Positions 11,995 through 21,119 of a stretch of 64,000 nucleotides of DNA are shown piece after piece. Where the stretch lies: assembly GCA_023014365.1 (NCBI GenBank), contig JAEBUN010000013.1, positions 868,001 to 932,000 on the forward strand. Reading direction: 5' to 3'. The translations under genes were made by a program, and so were the position numbers. Below the pieces are notes generated by a model. It made no database searches and was not told the DNA's origin. It worked only from the letters and a program-made list of their open reading frames with translations. Origin of the DNA: Lepiota brunneoincarnata (taxonomy: Eukaryota; Basidiomycota; Agaricomycetes; Agaricales; Agaricaceae). Position 1 is the first letter of the stretch. The number at the start of each line of letters is the position of its first letter.

Positions 11995-12525
11995 ATTCAG
12001 AATTCTGATTCCTAGACTCCCTGCATTTGGAAATACAATCCCCAGCCCCTCTGTGCTTGGAAATCCAATTCCTGTAAGGGGACTAGCATCTTGTGCACCC
12101 CCTTATGCAAGGTATGTCTAGAGGTCTGTGGTTGGGTATCTGGGCTCGGCCTCTCTAGCTGATGCCCGATGCCTAAGCTTAGCCTCAGCCTTTGGCCACC
12201 CCCATCCCTGAGTCTGATCCGCATACAACTGACATTGTTGGTATATTGTTTGCATACATTATATTCTAGTAGCTATGTAGTATTTGGCTACCCAGTCTGT
12301 GCAGCAGACCACTATGTATATAAGTAGTGTGGGTGTCGATTGTATTCACCACCCAAATATCAACTTGGTTCCAGTGCTCTTACTTCCCCTAACAATTCCC
12401 AGCCTTCCAATGCTCGGAAATCCAATCCCCAGCCCTCTTGCATCCAGAATTCCGATTTCCAGCCTCCCTGGGCCTGGAAATCTGTCCCCCAGCACCCCAG
12501 TGCTCAGAATTCCCTCCTACATACC
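11995..12525. repeat. Degenerate minisatellite-like repeats
   Basis: Two clusters, about 11995-12075 and 12395-12525, contain imperfect units of about 30 bp. The units have the pattern CAGAATTC(T/C)GAT followed by GGAAATCCAAT(C/T)CC and CCAGCCC(T/C). They lie in the internal region of the LTR retrotransposon. The overlapping ORFs (12284-12763, plus) are a by-product of the repeats rather than a gene. Confidence 0.5.
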
Positions 12526-13317
12526 TCTGATGCTGACACAAACCCCTACTGGCATGTACAACCCTATCTGTTATCAGAATTCTATATCAGAAGGACAGTT
12601 ATGTTTAGTTTACTCTCTTACATCAAATGTCACTATGGAACAATCAGTAGTGTACATCAGAAGGACTATATTTAGTTTATGCCTCATTTTCTTATCTCTG
12701 ACTCATAATTACTCAAGTCCATCCATTTATAGTAGGAGCATAGCCACACTTAGTATTATATAAGGATACAGTACATTACTGTGTATCCTTATCTTAGTGT
12801 TATACAATTCTTGCCTCCTATACTTCTTTGCCCATAAACTGGCTGAACTTATAGTGCTCCATCATCTCCAAGTCATGCCTAGTAGGACAAGACCAAGTCT
12901 GTATAGACATCTTGCCTTGAATGCCATGCTACTCAAGAGCAAACCCCTAACCCAGGTAACACTATCCTGAGCCCATTCCTGACTATACTTACTTTAGGCA
13001 TCCCTGACACCTCATGGCTATTTATGTAGAGTAGATTACTCAACTTGGACCTTACAGCAGGTAGTATAAGTAGTGTAGGTGAGCTCAGAGAAACCTTACT
13101 TGATTCTCTAAGATTTCTCCCTGCTCAGGTATGTACTTGGTAGAAGTCCAGAAATGATACTAAGGTTTCTCCCTGCTGAGCCAATGCAACATGGCTACCA
13201 GGTTGCCCTTACAACCCCCATCATTGTCTGTCTCTCACAAATATACTTTGCTGTTTTTTCACCTCTTGAGTGTATTTCAATAGCATCTTGGTTTCACTTT
13301 GGTATTATTTGGTTATC

Positions 13318-14207
13318 CTATTCCCCTGTTTTCTTCATTGGTGCTTTGCCTCCATCCTTGCTGCCTGGCTCTGCATGAGGGTCACTGTCTACTGCCAAAT
13401 TGATCTCCATCTCCACTGGTAGTGGTGTTTGCATGTCCTCTGGACCTGCCTCCTCTGCTTCCTCCACATCAACTATGCTACCTTTGTTTTCCTCCACATC
13501 ACTGCATAACATCTCCTCATCTGTGTCCAAATCTGAATCTATGCCATTTCTTGAGTAAATGGCCCTTCCTGCTGCAACAGCTTGTTTCAATGATGGAATA
13601 TCTGAATACTTCCAGTTTCTGAGGTGGAAACAAATGGCTTTGCATGTTTTCAATGGTAAGCCTTTCCAAAAATACCAATCACAGTTGTCCTCATCAATGT
13701 TGTCCCTCTTCAATAGGTATGATGCTCACTGCCAGAACCTCTTGTAGTATACTTCAAAATCCTCTTCATCAGCAATATCATCCTCTTTTGATTGTTTCAT
13801 GAAACTCAAAAGATCCTTTACCAAAATCTGCTGCCTTTGAGTTCCATTCTTGAGTAAAGGTTAAGAATGTTCTCCTTTAGCAACTCATAGTCACTGCTAT
13901 ACCCTTCCAGGTGCTTCCACAACCTCCTTGTCTGAGAGTCTGTGTCACAGACCACTCCCCATGCTATCTCCTTGTCCCTGAGCCTATTTTTCCTTGCATA
14001 TTCTTCAAACTGCTCAAAGAAGTCATCCAACTCCTCTGGGAAACAGGAATAAAAGAATGGTTCAGCTCTCCTATACATCACTGTACCTGAACCTGATTGT
14101 GTTTGACTGCTGTTGTGTGCATTACACATTTCTTTGTAGTGATGTTGGAATAGAGAATAAGGGTAAAGGGAGATATCAATGATACCACCCCTTATGGTGG
14201 GCTCCAA
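13318..14207 (-). pseudogene. Gag-like retrotransposon protein, broken
   Basis: The 5' part (14207-13818) reads YRRAEPFFYSCFPEELDD, then FEQFEEYARKNRLRDKEIAW, WKHLEGYSSDYELLKENI and LNLYSRME. This is a helical capsid-like gag region of the type found in fungal LTR elements. The 3' part (13713-13318) reads MKRDNIDEDNCDWYFWKGLP and KTCKAICFHLR, followed by a long acidic tail. Between them the frames QSKEDDIADEEDFEVYYKR and F(W/R)Q are readable but interrupted by a stop near 13740 and by indels. No zinc knuckle, protease or polymerase domain follows. It begins right at the inner edge of the right LTR, so any true start codon must lie close to 14207, where a TTG is seen. Confidence 0.75.
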
Positions 14208-14266
14208 GTGTAAGACTGCTTTACATTCTCAGAGGTAAAAGATATGTATTCAGTAACTATGTGGCA

Positions 14267-14642
14267 TGTTACGCAGGTTAGGTGTCTGCAAGGCTCAATG
14301 CAATCAAGCATTGGTGAGACCATTGAGTAGTGCAAGCAAGTCTAAGGCAACATCAAAGAGCAGGAACAAATACAATGTATAATAAGACAAAGCTAAGGGA
14401 CATCCTTGCTAACTAGGTCTAGATATACTACTGAGGGTACTGGCATGTGATAAAAGAAAGAATCACAAGCTAAAGGGAGGCTATCTATGGATGATATCTA
14501 TGGATGAGCAGTGGCTTGTGATAAACTAACTATAGATAGGCATTGACAGGTGGTGGCTGGTGATAAATTAACTATAGACTGGCATTGACAATGGGCATTG
14601 GCATATGATAAGTAAAAATAGAGAAACAGTATAACAGTAACA
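14267..14642 (+). mobile_element. Solo LTR, family B, copy 1 (376 bp)
   Basis: Starts TGTTACGCAGGTTAGG and ends CAGTAACA. It is flanked on both sides by TGGCA (14262-14266 and 14643-14647), a perfect 5-bp target duplication. A second copy in inverted orientation lies at 15518-15891. No coding region is seen. Confidence 0.93.
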
Positions 14643-14771
14643 TGGCACATATTTGATAGACTCTACTGTCTGAATTTCTATGAGTCTCAGAACTAAAATG
14701 AAGGTAGAATATGTAAAATAAGAGAATAAGGCTGAGATAATGAGTGAATTTCTATGTAACTAGAGATAATC

Positions 14772-15482
14772 TGTTATGATCCTTGCTCCTTCTGTATCTG
14801 AAGATAACTGGAAAAGGCCTTCAATCACTCAACAAGGTGTCTGAGACAGTTGGCCTTGTAGAGCTTAGTGGATTGTGCTCAATGAGATAACAAGGGAATA
14901 TGCCAAGTTAAAGCAGAGAGAGGTTAATGACCACTGTTAACAAGATTAAAGCTTAAGGCTTTAATCTCAACTTGTACAAGCTTTTATATACCTATGAGAT
15001 ACCATATACTCATTATAGGTTATTGGGCTATCTACTTGTCCTGTGCAGCCTTGACCATGATGTGCATCCCAGCTGATGACATCCTATTGCTATTCATATC
15101 TTACAATGAGTCACTGTTCTTATTCTCCATTCCACTGCTGTGCAATGTTCCATTGTTTTCCTCTGACTCATAATTCTCTTCTCCTGATCCTATCTCCATG
15201 GATTCTTCTTCATTCTTGCTCTCCACTCTCTCAGTGCTTCCATCTGTGCCAGAGGTTAGATTGGTTGATCTATAGCTATCTCCTTCTTCCTTGGGGTATT
15301 CCAGAATATCCTCCAAGGCTACCTCCATTCCTGCATCTCTTACCAAGTCCTGCATGGCATTGTAATACTCCTCCTCTTCATCTTCATACTCCTGTGCTCA
15401 TAACTGATCTGTGGTCTCCTGTACCCATCTTGTAAAGTTGAATACTTGTTCCAGCTCCTCTCTGTCTGGACTGTTCATAACA
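14772..15482 (-). mobile_element. Solo LTR, family A, copy 2 (711 bp)
   Basis: In minus orientation it starts TGTTATGAACAGTC and ends GGATCATAACA. The flanks are TAATC at 14767-14771 and TAATC at 15483-15487, a perfect 5-bp target duplication. The LTR-internal acidic ORF is here open from its ATG at the LTR edge (MNSPDREELEQ) through FNFTRWVQETTDQ to a TGA. It then resumes at EYEDEEEEYYNAMQDLVRD and runs to MENKNSDSL, ending at 15101. Confidence 0.95.
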
Positions 15483-15517
15483 TAATCATAACATCCTCAT
15501 GTAGCTGAGAGGATATC

Positions 15518-15891
15518 TGTTACCATTATACCATTTTCCCTTCCATTTCCTGCCCACACCTGTCTATTTTTACTTATCACATGCCAGTCATTCTATCACA
15601 TACAACCACCTGTCTTTATTTAACTTTCACATGTCACTGCCCACTCTATAGTTAGCTTCCTTTTGGCTTGTGATTCTTACCCATTTGCATGTGATTCTCT
15701 CTTTTATCACATGCCAGTTGACCCCAGTAGTATATATAGACCTAGCTATCACTTGTATTCCTTAGCTTTGTCTTATTATATATTGTATCTGTTCCTGCTC
15801 TCAGGTGTTGCCTTAGACTTGCTTGCACTACTTAATGATCTTGCTAACACTTAATTGCATTAAGCCTTGCAGATGCCTAACCTGCATAATA
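15518..15891 (-). mobile_element. Solo LTR, family B, copy 2 (374 bp), inverted
   Basis: Matches 14267-14642 in reverse complement, for example GCAAGTCTAAGGCAACA and TATAATAAGACAAAGCTAAG. The target duplication is ACATC on the right (15892-15896) and ATATC on the left (15513-15517), one C-to-T change apart. The terminal CA of the LTR reads TA, again a C-to-T change. The two family B copies form a large inverted repeat around the family A LTR and could fold into a long hairpin if transcribed. Confidence 0.85.
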
Positions 15892-16005
15892 ACATCCCTA
15901 CACATAGCAGAGTTGATATCTGAGTCATCAGGCTCATTACCAAGCCTCAATTCCTCTCCCCCAGAGCTTGACTAGAATGCTTCAAGAGAGAGAACAGGAG
16001 CAAGA

Positions 16006-16715
16006 TGTTATGAATAGCCCAGACTGAGAGGAACAGGAGCAACTATTCAACTTTACAAGATGGGTACAGGAAACCACAGACCAGTTACAAGTGCAGGAAT
16101 ATGAAGACAAAGAAGGGGAATATTACAACACCATGCAGGACTTGGCAAGAGAAGCAGGAATGGAGATAACTCTGGAGGATATTCTGGAATACCCCAAGGA
16201 TGAAGAAAATAGCCATGGATCAACCGACCCAACCTCTGATATGGATGGAAGCACTGAGAGAATGGAGAGCAAGAATGGGAGAGAATCCATGGAGATAGAA
16301 TCAGGAGAAGAGAATTATGAGTCAGAGGAAAGCGATGGAACATCGCACAGCAGTAGAATGGAGAACAAGGACACTGACTCATTGTAATATATAAATAACA
16401 GTAGGATGCCATCAGCTAGGATGCACATCATGGTCAAGACTGCACAGGACAAGTAGAACAGCCCAATAACCTATAATGAGTATATAGTATCTCATAGGTA
16501 TATAAGGCCTGTACAAGTAGAGATTAAAGCCTCAAGCTTTAATCTTGTTAACAGCAGTTGTTAACCCTCTTTGCCTTAACTTGGCATGTTCCCTCATTAT
16601 ATCATTGAGCATGATCCACTAAGCTCTGCAAGGCCAACCATCTCAGACACCTTGTAGAGTGATTGAAGGCTGTCTCCAGTTATCCTCGGATACAGAAGGA
16701 GCATGGATCATAACA
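16006..16715 (+). mobile_element. Solo LTR, family A, copy 3 (710 bp), inside the TIM50 duplicate
   Basis: Starts TGTTATGAATAGCCC and ends GGATCATAACA. CAAGA is duplicated on both sides (16001-16005, 16716-16720). The intact TIM50 gene has the uninterrupted equivalent of this site near 38613, which confirms the insertion. The LTR-internal ORF is readable from FTRWVQETTDQLQVQEYEDK to MENKDTDSL (stop 16385-16387). Its upstream part carries a TGA where copy 2 has an AGA codon. Confidence 0.96.
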
Positions 16716-18140
16716 CAAGATCATCCAAGAGAACCCTGTTGGCAGGTGAGAAGCAGGGGCAGAATATGGAAAAGACATCATTCAGATTATTGGGTCTGGT
16801 ATTGGGCCTTGGAATCCTCTGCATGTGTAGGAATAGGAGTAAAGAAGAGTTGAGACAGGAAGGGCTGGTGAGTAGGTGTATGTTACTGATGCTCTCTAGC
16901 TGTTGTTCTTACACTTGCTTGTAGAAACTCAAAAATGCTCCTCAGGGAAGATGGAATAGAACAAATTGGCAATCTATTTGGTGTGGGTGGTGTTATTTCA
17001 GGTTTAATCATATTGTTTGCTTACTTTGAACAGTACTTCACAAGCCTGCATGGACAGAGCTGTTATCCCCATCATATCCACCCCCTCACCAGGAGCTTTA
17101 CACTCTTTTGATTTCTATCAACAATCCTCTGATTACTTTGACATGGGATGATGTCAGTACTTCATTCAGTTGGTATTAGCAATTGAATTGCACCTCATTC
17201 TAGTGATAGTATGGCCAGTGCACTGCAAAGAGGCCTGATGTCAATTATTTCCTCACCTATATATCTCAGTTCTATGAAGTAGTTGTTTTTATGACCCAAA
17301 ATTACATATTATGTATGTTAGTAGGATTCACACTTTTGCTATCATTTGAGCTAATCTTTGATTGTGGATGGCCATTTCTATCCTTGATGAACTAGATGAA
17401 AATTGTGCCATTGAGTATGCCAAAGCTAAGGCAGAAGCAAAAGCCAAGCACTTGGAGGAATGGAAGGAGAAATCTTCACATGTCTCTAGTGGTTCTTTTG
17501 CTGGTCTTTTCAGGCTCTCCACAACCTGTGCATCAATTGTTTTCTCTTTTTCAGTGATGATGACTCAAAGCTGGGGATCTGCTAGAATCAAGTTCATCAT
17601 GGCCAACCACCTCCAACATACCTCAAACAGAAACATAAGGAGGCTCAATGACAACACATGGAGGAGCAGAAATATATCAAACCAAACTGGGAACAACTTG
17701 ACAAGCTATTGGACCAAGAACAGCAGGTGATGGTTGGCCTAGGCCTTGGAAACCTGTTTGAGATATCTGGGCAGTCCAGTGAAATGCCAGAGATACCAGG
17801 AGAGTAGCAGAATGGAGAGCCAAAGGCTCCATCACCATGGGATGTCTCAAAGAAGGTGTAGTGGATGAATTATGATGGTATAACTTTGTAGGCACCCCTT
17901 TCCTATTCATCTTTTGCCTCATTCTGGCATGAGATTTATCTCAATATATGGACATCAGCCTATAATATACACAATTTAGATAATTTACCACCTTGCCACA
18001 AGACCCAAACCTTGTCAACCTATACTTTCCTCTGCCCTCTGCTTCTTTCTGAGCTTCCAGTTAGCCCAAGTAAGGCAGCTTCTCCCTTCAGTGTGGTTCA
18101 TGTTCCTTCAAGTATCTGTGGTGGGTACTTCCAAAGTATG

Positions 18141-18402
18141 CATATGATGGTTTCAAGACTTTCCTTGCAAGGGTTGGCTGGTAATCCACTTTCCACCACT
18201 ACTGAAGGAACAACCCACAGGCCACCAGTTCCAAAGCATGGTGAGTGTGTTTGGTATAAGAGAGGCCTGACCAACTGCAGTTTGGAAGGTAGACATCATA
18301 TTTTTTTTCTTACTGTGTCACATGGTCATCAAAGCAAAAAGCAACTGTTTTAAACTTAGAAGTAGTAACAGTATTACATATAGAGGCCATCCAGATCTGA
18401 TG
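18141..18402. other. Junction between the repeat island and CpG-containing DNA
   Basis: After the similarity to the TIM50 3' flank ends near 18140 I see no gene. CpG is nearly absent up to about 18360. From about 18440 it is frequent. The 3' end of the NACHT gene on the minus strand lies exactly in this transition. Confidence 0.6.
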
Positions 18403-19384
18403 CTAAGTGTCTTTGGGAAATATTCCAGTAGTTAAAATGTAGAGGATGTCATGTGGATCACGTCCCTTGATAATCATACTGAGGACACGATTGAGCTGCG
18501 ATACTGGATCCCCTACACTAGGATCATCGACGAAACGAACGATTGTAGCAGCAAGAGAGAAAAGGCCAGACGAAGCACTGTCCAAGACCAGAAAGTCACT
18601 CTCTGCTGGCCATGACAATGTTGCTGGTATGCAGTCCAGGTATCGCCGATGTATACCCTGAAACGCAACTCGCAAAAAACGTTCAACGTCCCCATGACTT
18701 TGGTCAGAATCGACAGGAACTTCGATCACATACACCTCTTTCTTAAAGTAACTGTGCTCGAAGGCGAACTTCAGGTGTTGTTCGGGCCGGCTTGCAATGA
18801 TCCAGACAAGCGGTGACGTGGGGAACTCTTTGATAAATTCAGCGATAGTTTCAATGACCTCGATTTGTGCTTGCACTCCTTTGCACTCATCTAAGCCATC
18901 CAAAAAGATAGGCAAGATTTGAGACGCGCTCATCAGCCCTGCTTGACCGACGGGCTCCGCAATGAGCCTCTTGAACTGCTCCCGCATACTGTTGTCAAAG
19001 AATTTTGAATCGGTAGCGAGTTTGCCTTGTATATAAGCCCGGTATGAAGGAAATTTGATCGCCAGTTGGTATGAGACGCTCGTCCACACTAGTGAGAGAT
19101 CGCTTTGAGAATTCAGCCTCGAGAAAAACAACCCGGCGCCTAGTGCTCCCCTGTCCGCCTGGGATTCGGCTACACTCTGCAGGATCGCAGATTTCCCAAC
19201 ACCCACTGGTCCCTTCAACCACAGAATCCGCTTCTCTGGGTTTAAGATCCGGTTCCTCAATTCCTCGAGAATCCCCAAACGTGTACCAGGATGGCATCTA
19301 GGAGGAGGATCGCGGTAGGAAGAGTCGAATTCAGCTCCAGGAATTATATGCTCGGCGAGCTGTTCTAACACTGGAACGTAATCG
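18403..19384 (-). CDS. NACHT-type STAND NTPase (NLR-like), copy 1, C-terminally truncated
   Basis: A single long exon encodes an N-terminal GAEFDSS...PPPRCHPGTR linker, Walker A GPVGVGKS (about residues 63-70 of the open frame) and the Walker B-like LPIFLDGLDEC (about 161-171). After these come PLVWIIASRPEQHLK and a helical region with SASSGLFSLAATIVRF. Such NTPases in mushrooms act as oligomerising signalling switches in non-self recognition or cell-death control. The acceptor CTCAG at 19385 sets the exon start. Upstream, 19452-19790 (minus) contains a possible exon with the short motif CKELRV before a GT donor; the same motif precedes copy 2. The frame stops at 18403 soon after RDPHDIL, where copy 2 continues for hundreds of residues. 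No WD40, TPR or ankyrin sensor region is present, so it is probably a truncated gene. Confidence 0.75.
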
Positions 19385-19799
19385 CTGAGCATGCACAAGT
19401 GTTGTAGTACCAGCGAGCACCCACCAACGTGTGTGTCTGGAACTGGGCGACTTAACGATGAGCCGGTTGCCTCAGGGGAAGGATGAAAAGGCGGAGGGGA
19501 GCTTTGGATGCTGTGTGATACCCCTGGGCGTATTTGGTTGTAGGATTAGCCCCTTTCTGAATATCCATCAAGGAAGACGAACCAGGAGATTTTGAGGGTG
19601 CGGTGGTCACAGAGTCGCTGATCCGTTTGTTGGATAATGTCTGCTCATCATCTCGCGCTTGAATTGTCATCGGAACATTGTGGAGATCATCAGGGGAGAT
19701 GAATACCTTATGGGATGAGCTGGACTCACCAATCACTCGTAATTCTTTACAGAGAAACCAAACACTGTCATGGATGTTCTTCTATCATAACGGTGCGTT

Positions 19800-21119
19800 T
19801 ACATACCAGGAATGCCCGATGGATTACGACCGCCTTGGTGAATTACAAGAGAGGCCTCCGATTGTGGGTGCAAGGCAGATTGACTTGAAGCCTTGGTGTC
19901 ATACGGCACCGCTGAATGCATATGTTAGCCGGGAACAGGAAATTCAGGGACCCTCCACATTTCGAGTGAGAGGTACGAACCAGGATCAGCCGGACGAGGC
20001 TCAATTGCTACACGCGTATCTATTCGCACGTTGTCAAGAGGCCAATCGATCGCCTAGATATCACCGCCATACCAGGATGTCCGCTACCAGGGCCCAGTTT
20101 CTTCTCTTTGCGCCACCTTCGAAAGCTTGTCCAGCTCATTGTCGAATGTTGGCTGGCGCTAAATATGGGCAAATCACTTTGACGATCTCGATCCTGGTTC
20201 CAGAGTGATTTTTCAAGGAATGAGTGGGGGCCAAAGGCGTGAATGTGCCCAGGTAGGGTAACCAGTAACCCCGAGCCAAAGAGAGGGATAGGAGGAGTGG
20301 ATGTTATGCTATGATGTGCCCACCCACAACCGTCACGAAGCATCCGGGATTTGACCGGAGACCGTGAGAATGAATTCGGTTCCGAGGAAGCTTACCTGAG
20401 AGACTTTTAGAATGGGTCGAGCTCAGTCAGCGATTCAGGACAAGTTCGGAGGTTATGTAGCAAGTATTCAGCTTCATATTTTTTCTGCATACGAAGGTCC
20501 AACTGAAAGCTTTGTTCATTCCCATTATACCTCCCGTTCTCAGCATATGCCAAAATTCTACTGCATTGCTACGTATTCTGCTTATCCCGGAATATAAATG
20601 ATGGCTCTTGGTATTTTATAAAGGCGTAACGAGCAATGAAGCTAGTGCTGTACAAACACGAGTTCTATTGCTCCCCCGCAGAATACGGAAGTATATAGTA
20701 CACTGCGGACCTTGATTCATGATCAGCCAGCAGCAGGGCACACCTCCCGGTCGCCCCGGACCCGACCAAACGAGCAACCGAGATCTGACTTCGGTGGGAT
20801 GCAAGGTCAATAAGAAGCTCAGAGACTGGTCTCAAGTCTCCAAGTTCCAGAAAAACCCTATCACTTTCATCCTGCGTGCAGAACCACTCGTTAGCACCTT
20901 GATCGAACGGACAACCTTGTGGTAGGAACATACCAAATTCGAATCCGTGTAAATTGTCATTTCGCGATCGGTGATCCTGCATGACACCATATCCCTACAG
21001 ATCCGCCCGTCGGATATGTTGGAGATGGCAATGTCTTGCAAGACATCCATTTGAAAAAATTGTGGCCGTTCCTTGGGCCCCAAAGTTATCAACCATGTTC
21101 AACAGCTAAAAAGCAACTT
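19800..21119. other. Intergenic region between the NACHT copies
   Basis: No confident gene. On the minus strand, 21120-21200 still reads LSPGLSLSSIIDFVEWLAHE before a GTAAGT donor at about 21120, so the NACHT copy 2 gene may extend below 21119. Further minus-strand ORFs at 20665-21092 have no recognisable motif. Plus-strand ORFs (19678-20208) lie antisense to NACHT exons. Confidence 0.4.

Larger units (their letters stand above)
9391..15902 (-). mobile_element. Small gag-only LTR retrotransposon with nested insertions, inside the TIM50 duplicate
   Basis: The left LTR (9391-9610, 220 bp) runs TGTAAGGCTG...CATTCCTACA. The right LTR (14209-15902) starts TGTAAGACTG and ends CATCCCTACA, and measures about 218 bp once three solo LTRs and their duplicated targets are subtracted. 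CATG and CATA flank the element; the intact TIM50 gene reads CACG at that site, so a 4-5 bp target duplication is likely. Coding is on the minus strand. Next to the right LTR a TGG-starting stretch (TGGAGCCCACC, about 14195-14205) is a possible primer-binding site. AGAGGAGG beside the left LTR looks like the polypurine tract. Only gag remnants are present. I saw no reverse transcriptase, integrase or protease, so it was non-autonomous or is internally deleted. Confidence 0.85.
14209..15902 (-). repeat. 5' LTR of the gag-only retrotransposon, with three solo LTRs nested in it
   Basis: The pieces 14209-14266, 14648-14771, 15488-15517 and 15897-15902 rebuild a 218-bp LTR matching 9391-9610. The interruptions are solo LTRs of family B (14267-14642), family A (14772-15482) and family B again (15518-15891), each with a 5-bp duplicated target. 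Confidence 0.85.
9016..18140 (+). pseudogene. Decayed duplicate of the TIM50 gene, split by two LTR insertions
   Basis: Three blocks match the intact TIM50 gene and its flanks at about 38113-40410: 9016-9390 (5' flank and presequence), 15903-16005, and 16721 to about 18140 (rest of the gene and 3' flank). The LTR retrotransposon 9391-15902 separates the first two and a solo LTR (16006-16715) the last two. The site matching the start codon is lost in a small deletion near 9235. A deletion of about 0.39 kb near 17400 removes the codons between LDKLDK and IEYAKA. Intron positions are the same as in the intact gene, so this was a DNA-level duplication, not a retrocopy. CpGs of the intact copy read TpG or CpA almost throughout. 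Confidence 0.95.

Noticed and set aside
12284..12763. A 159-codon ORF within the LTR element
   Set aside because: It runs through degenerate 30-bp repeats and AT-rich DNA. Its Pro/Ser content follows from the repeats.
19678..20208. A 176-codon plus-strand ORF near NACHT copy 1
   Set aside because: It begins antisense to a probable NACHT exon and has no recognisable motif or splice context.
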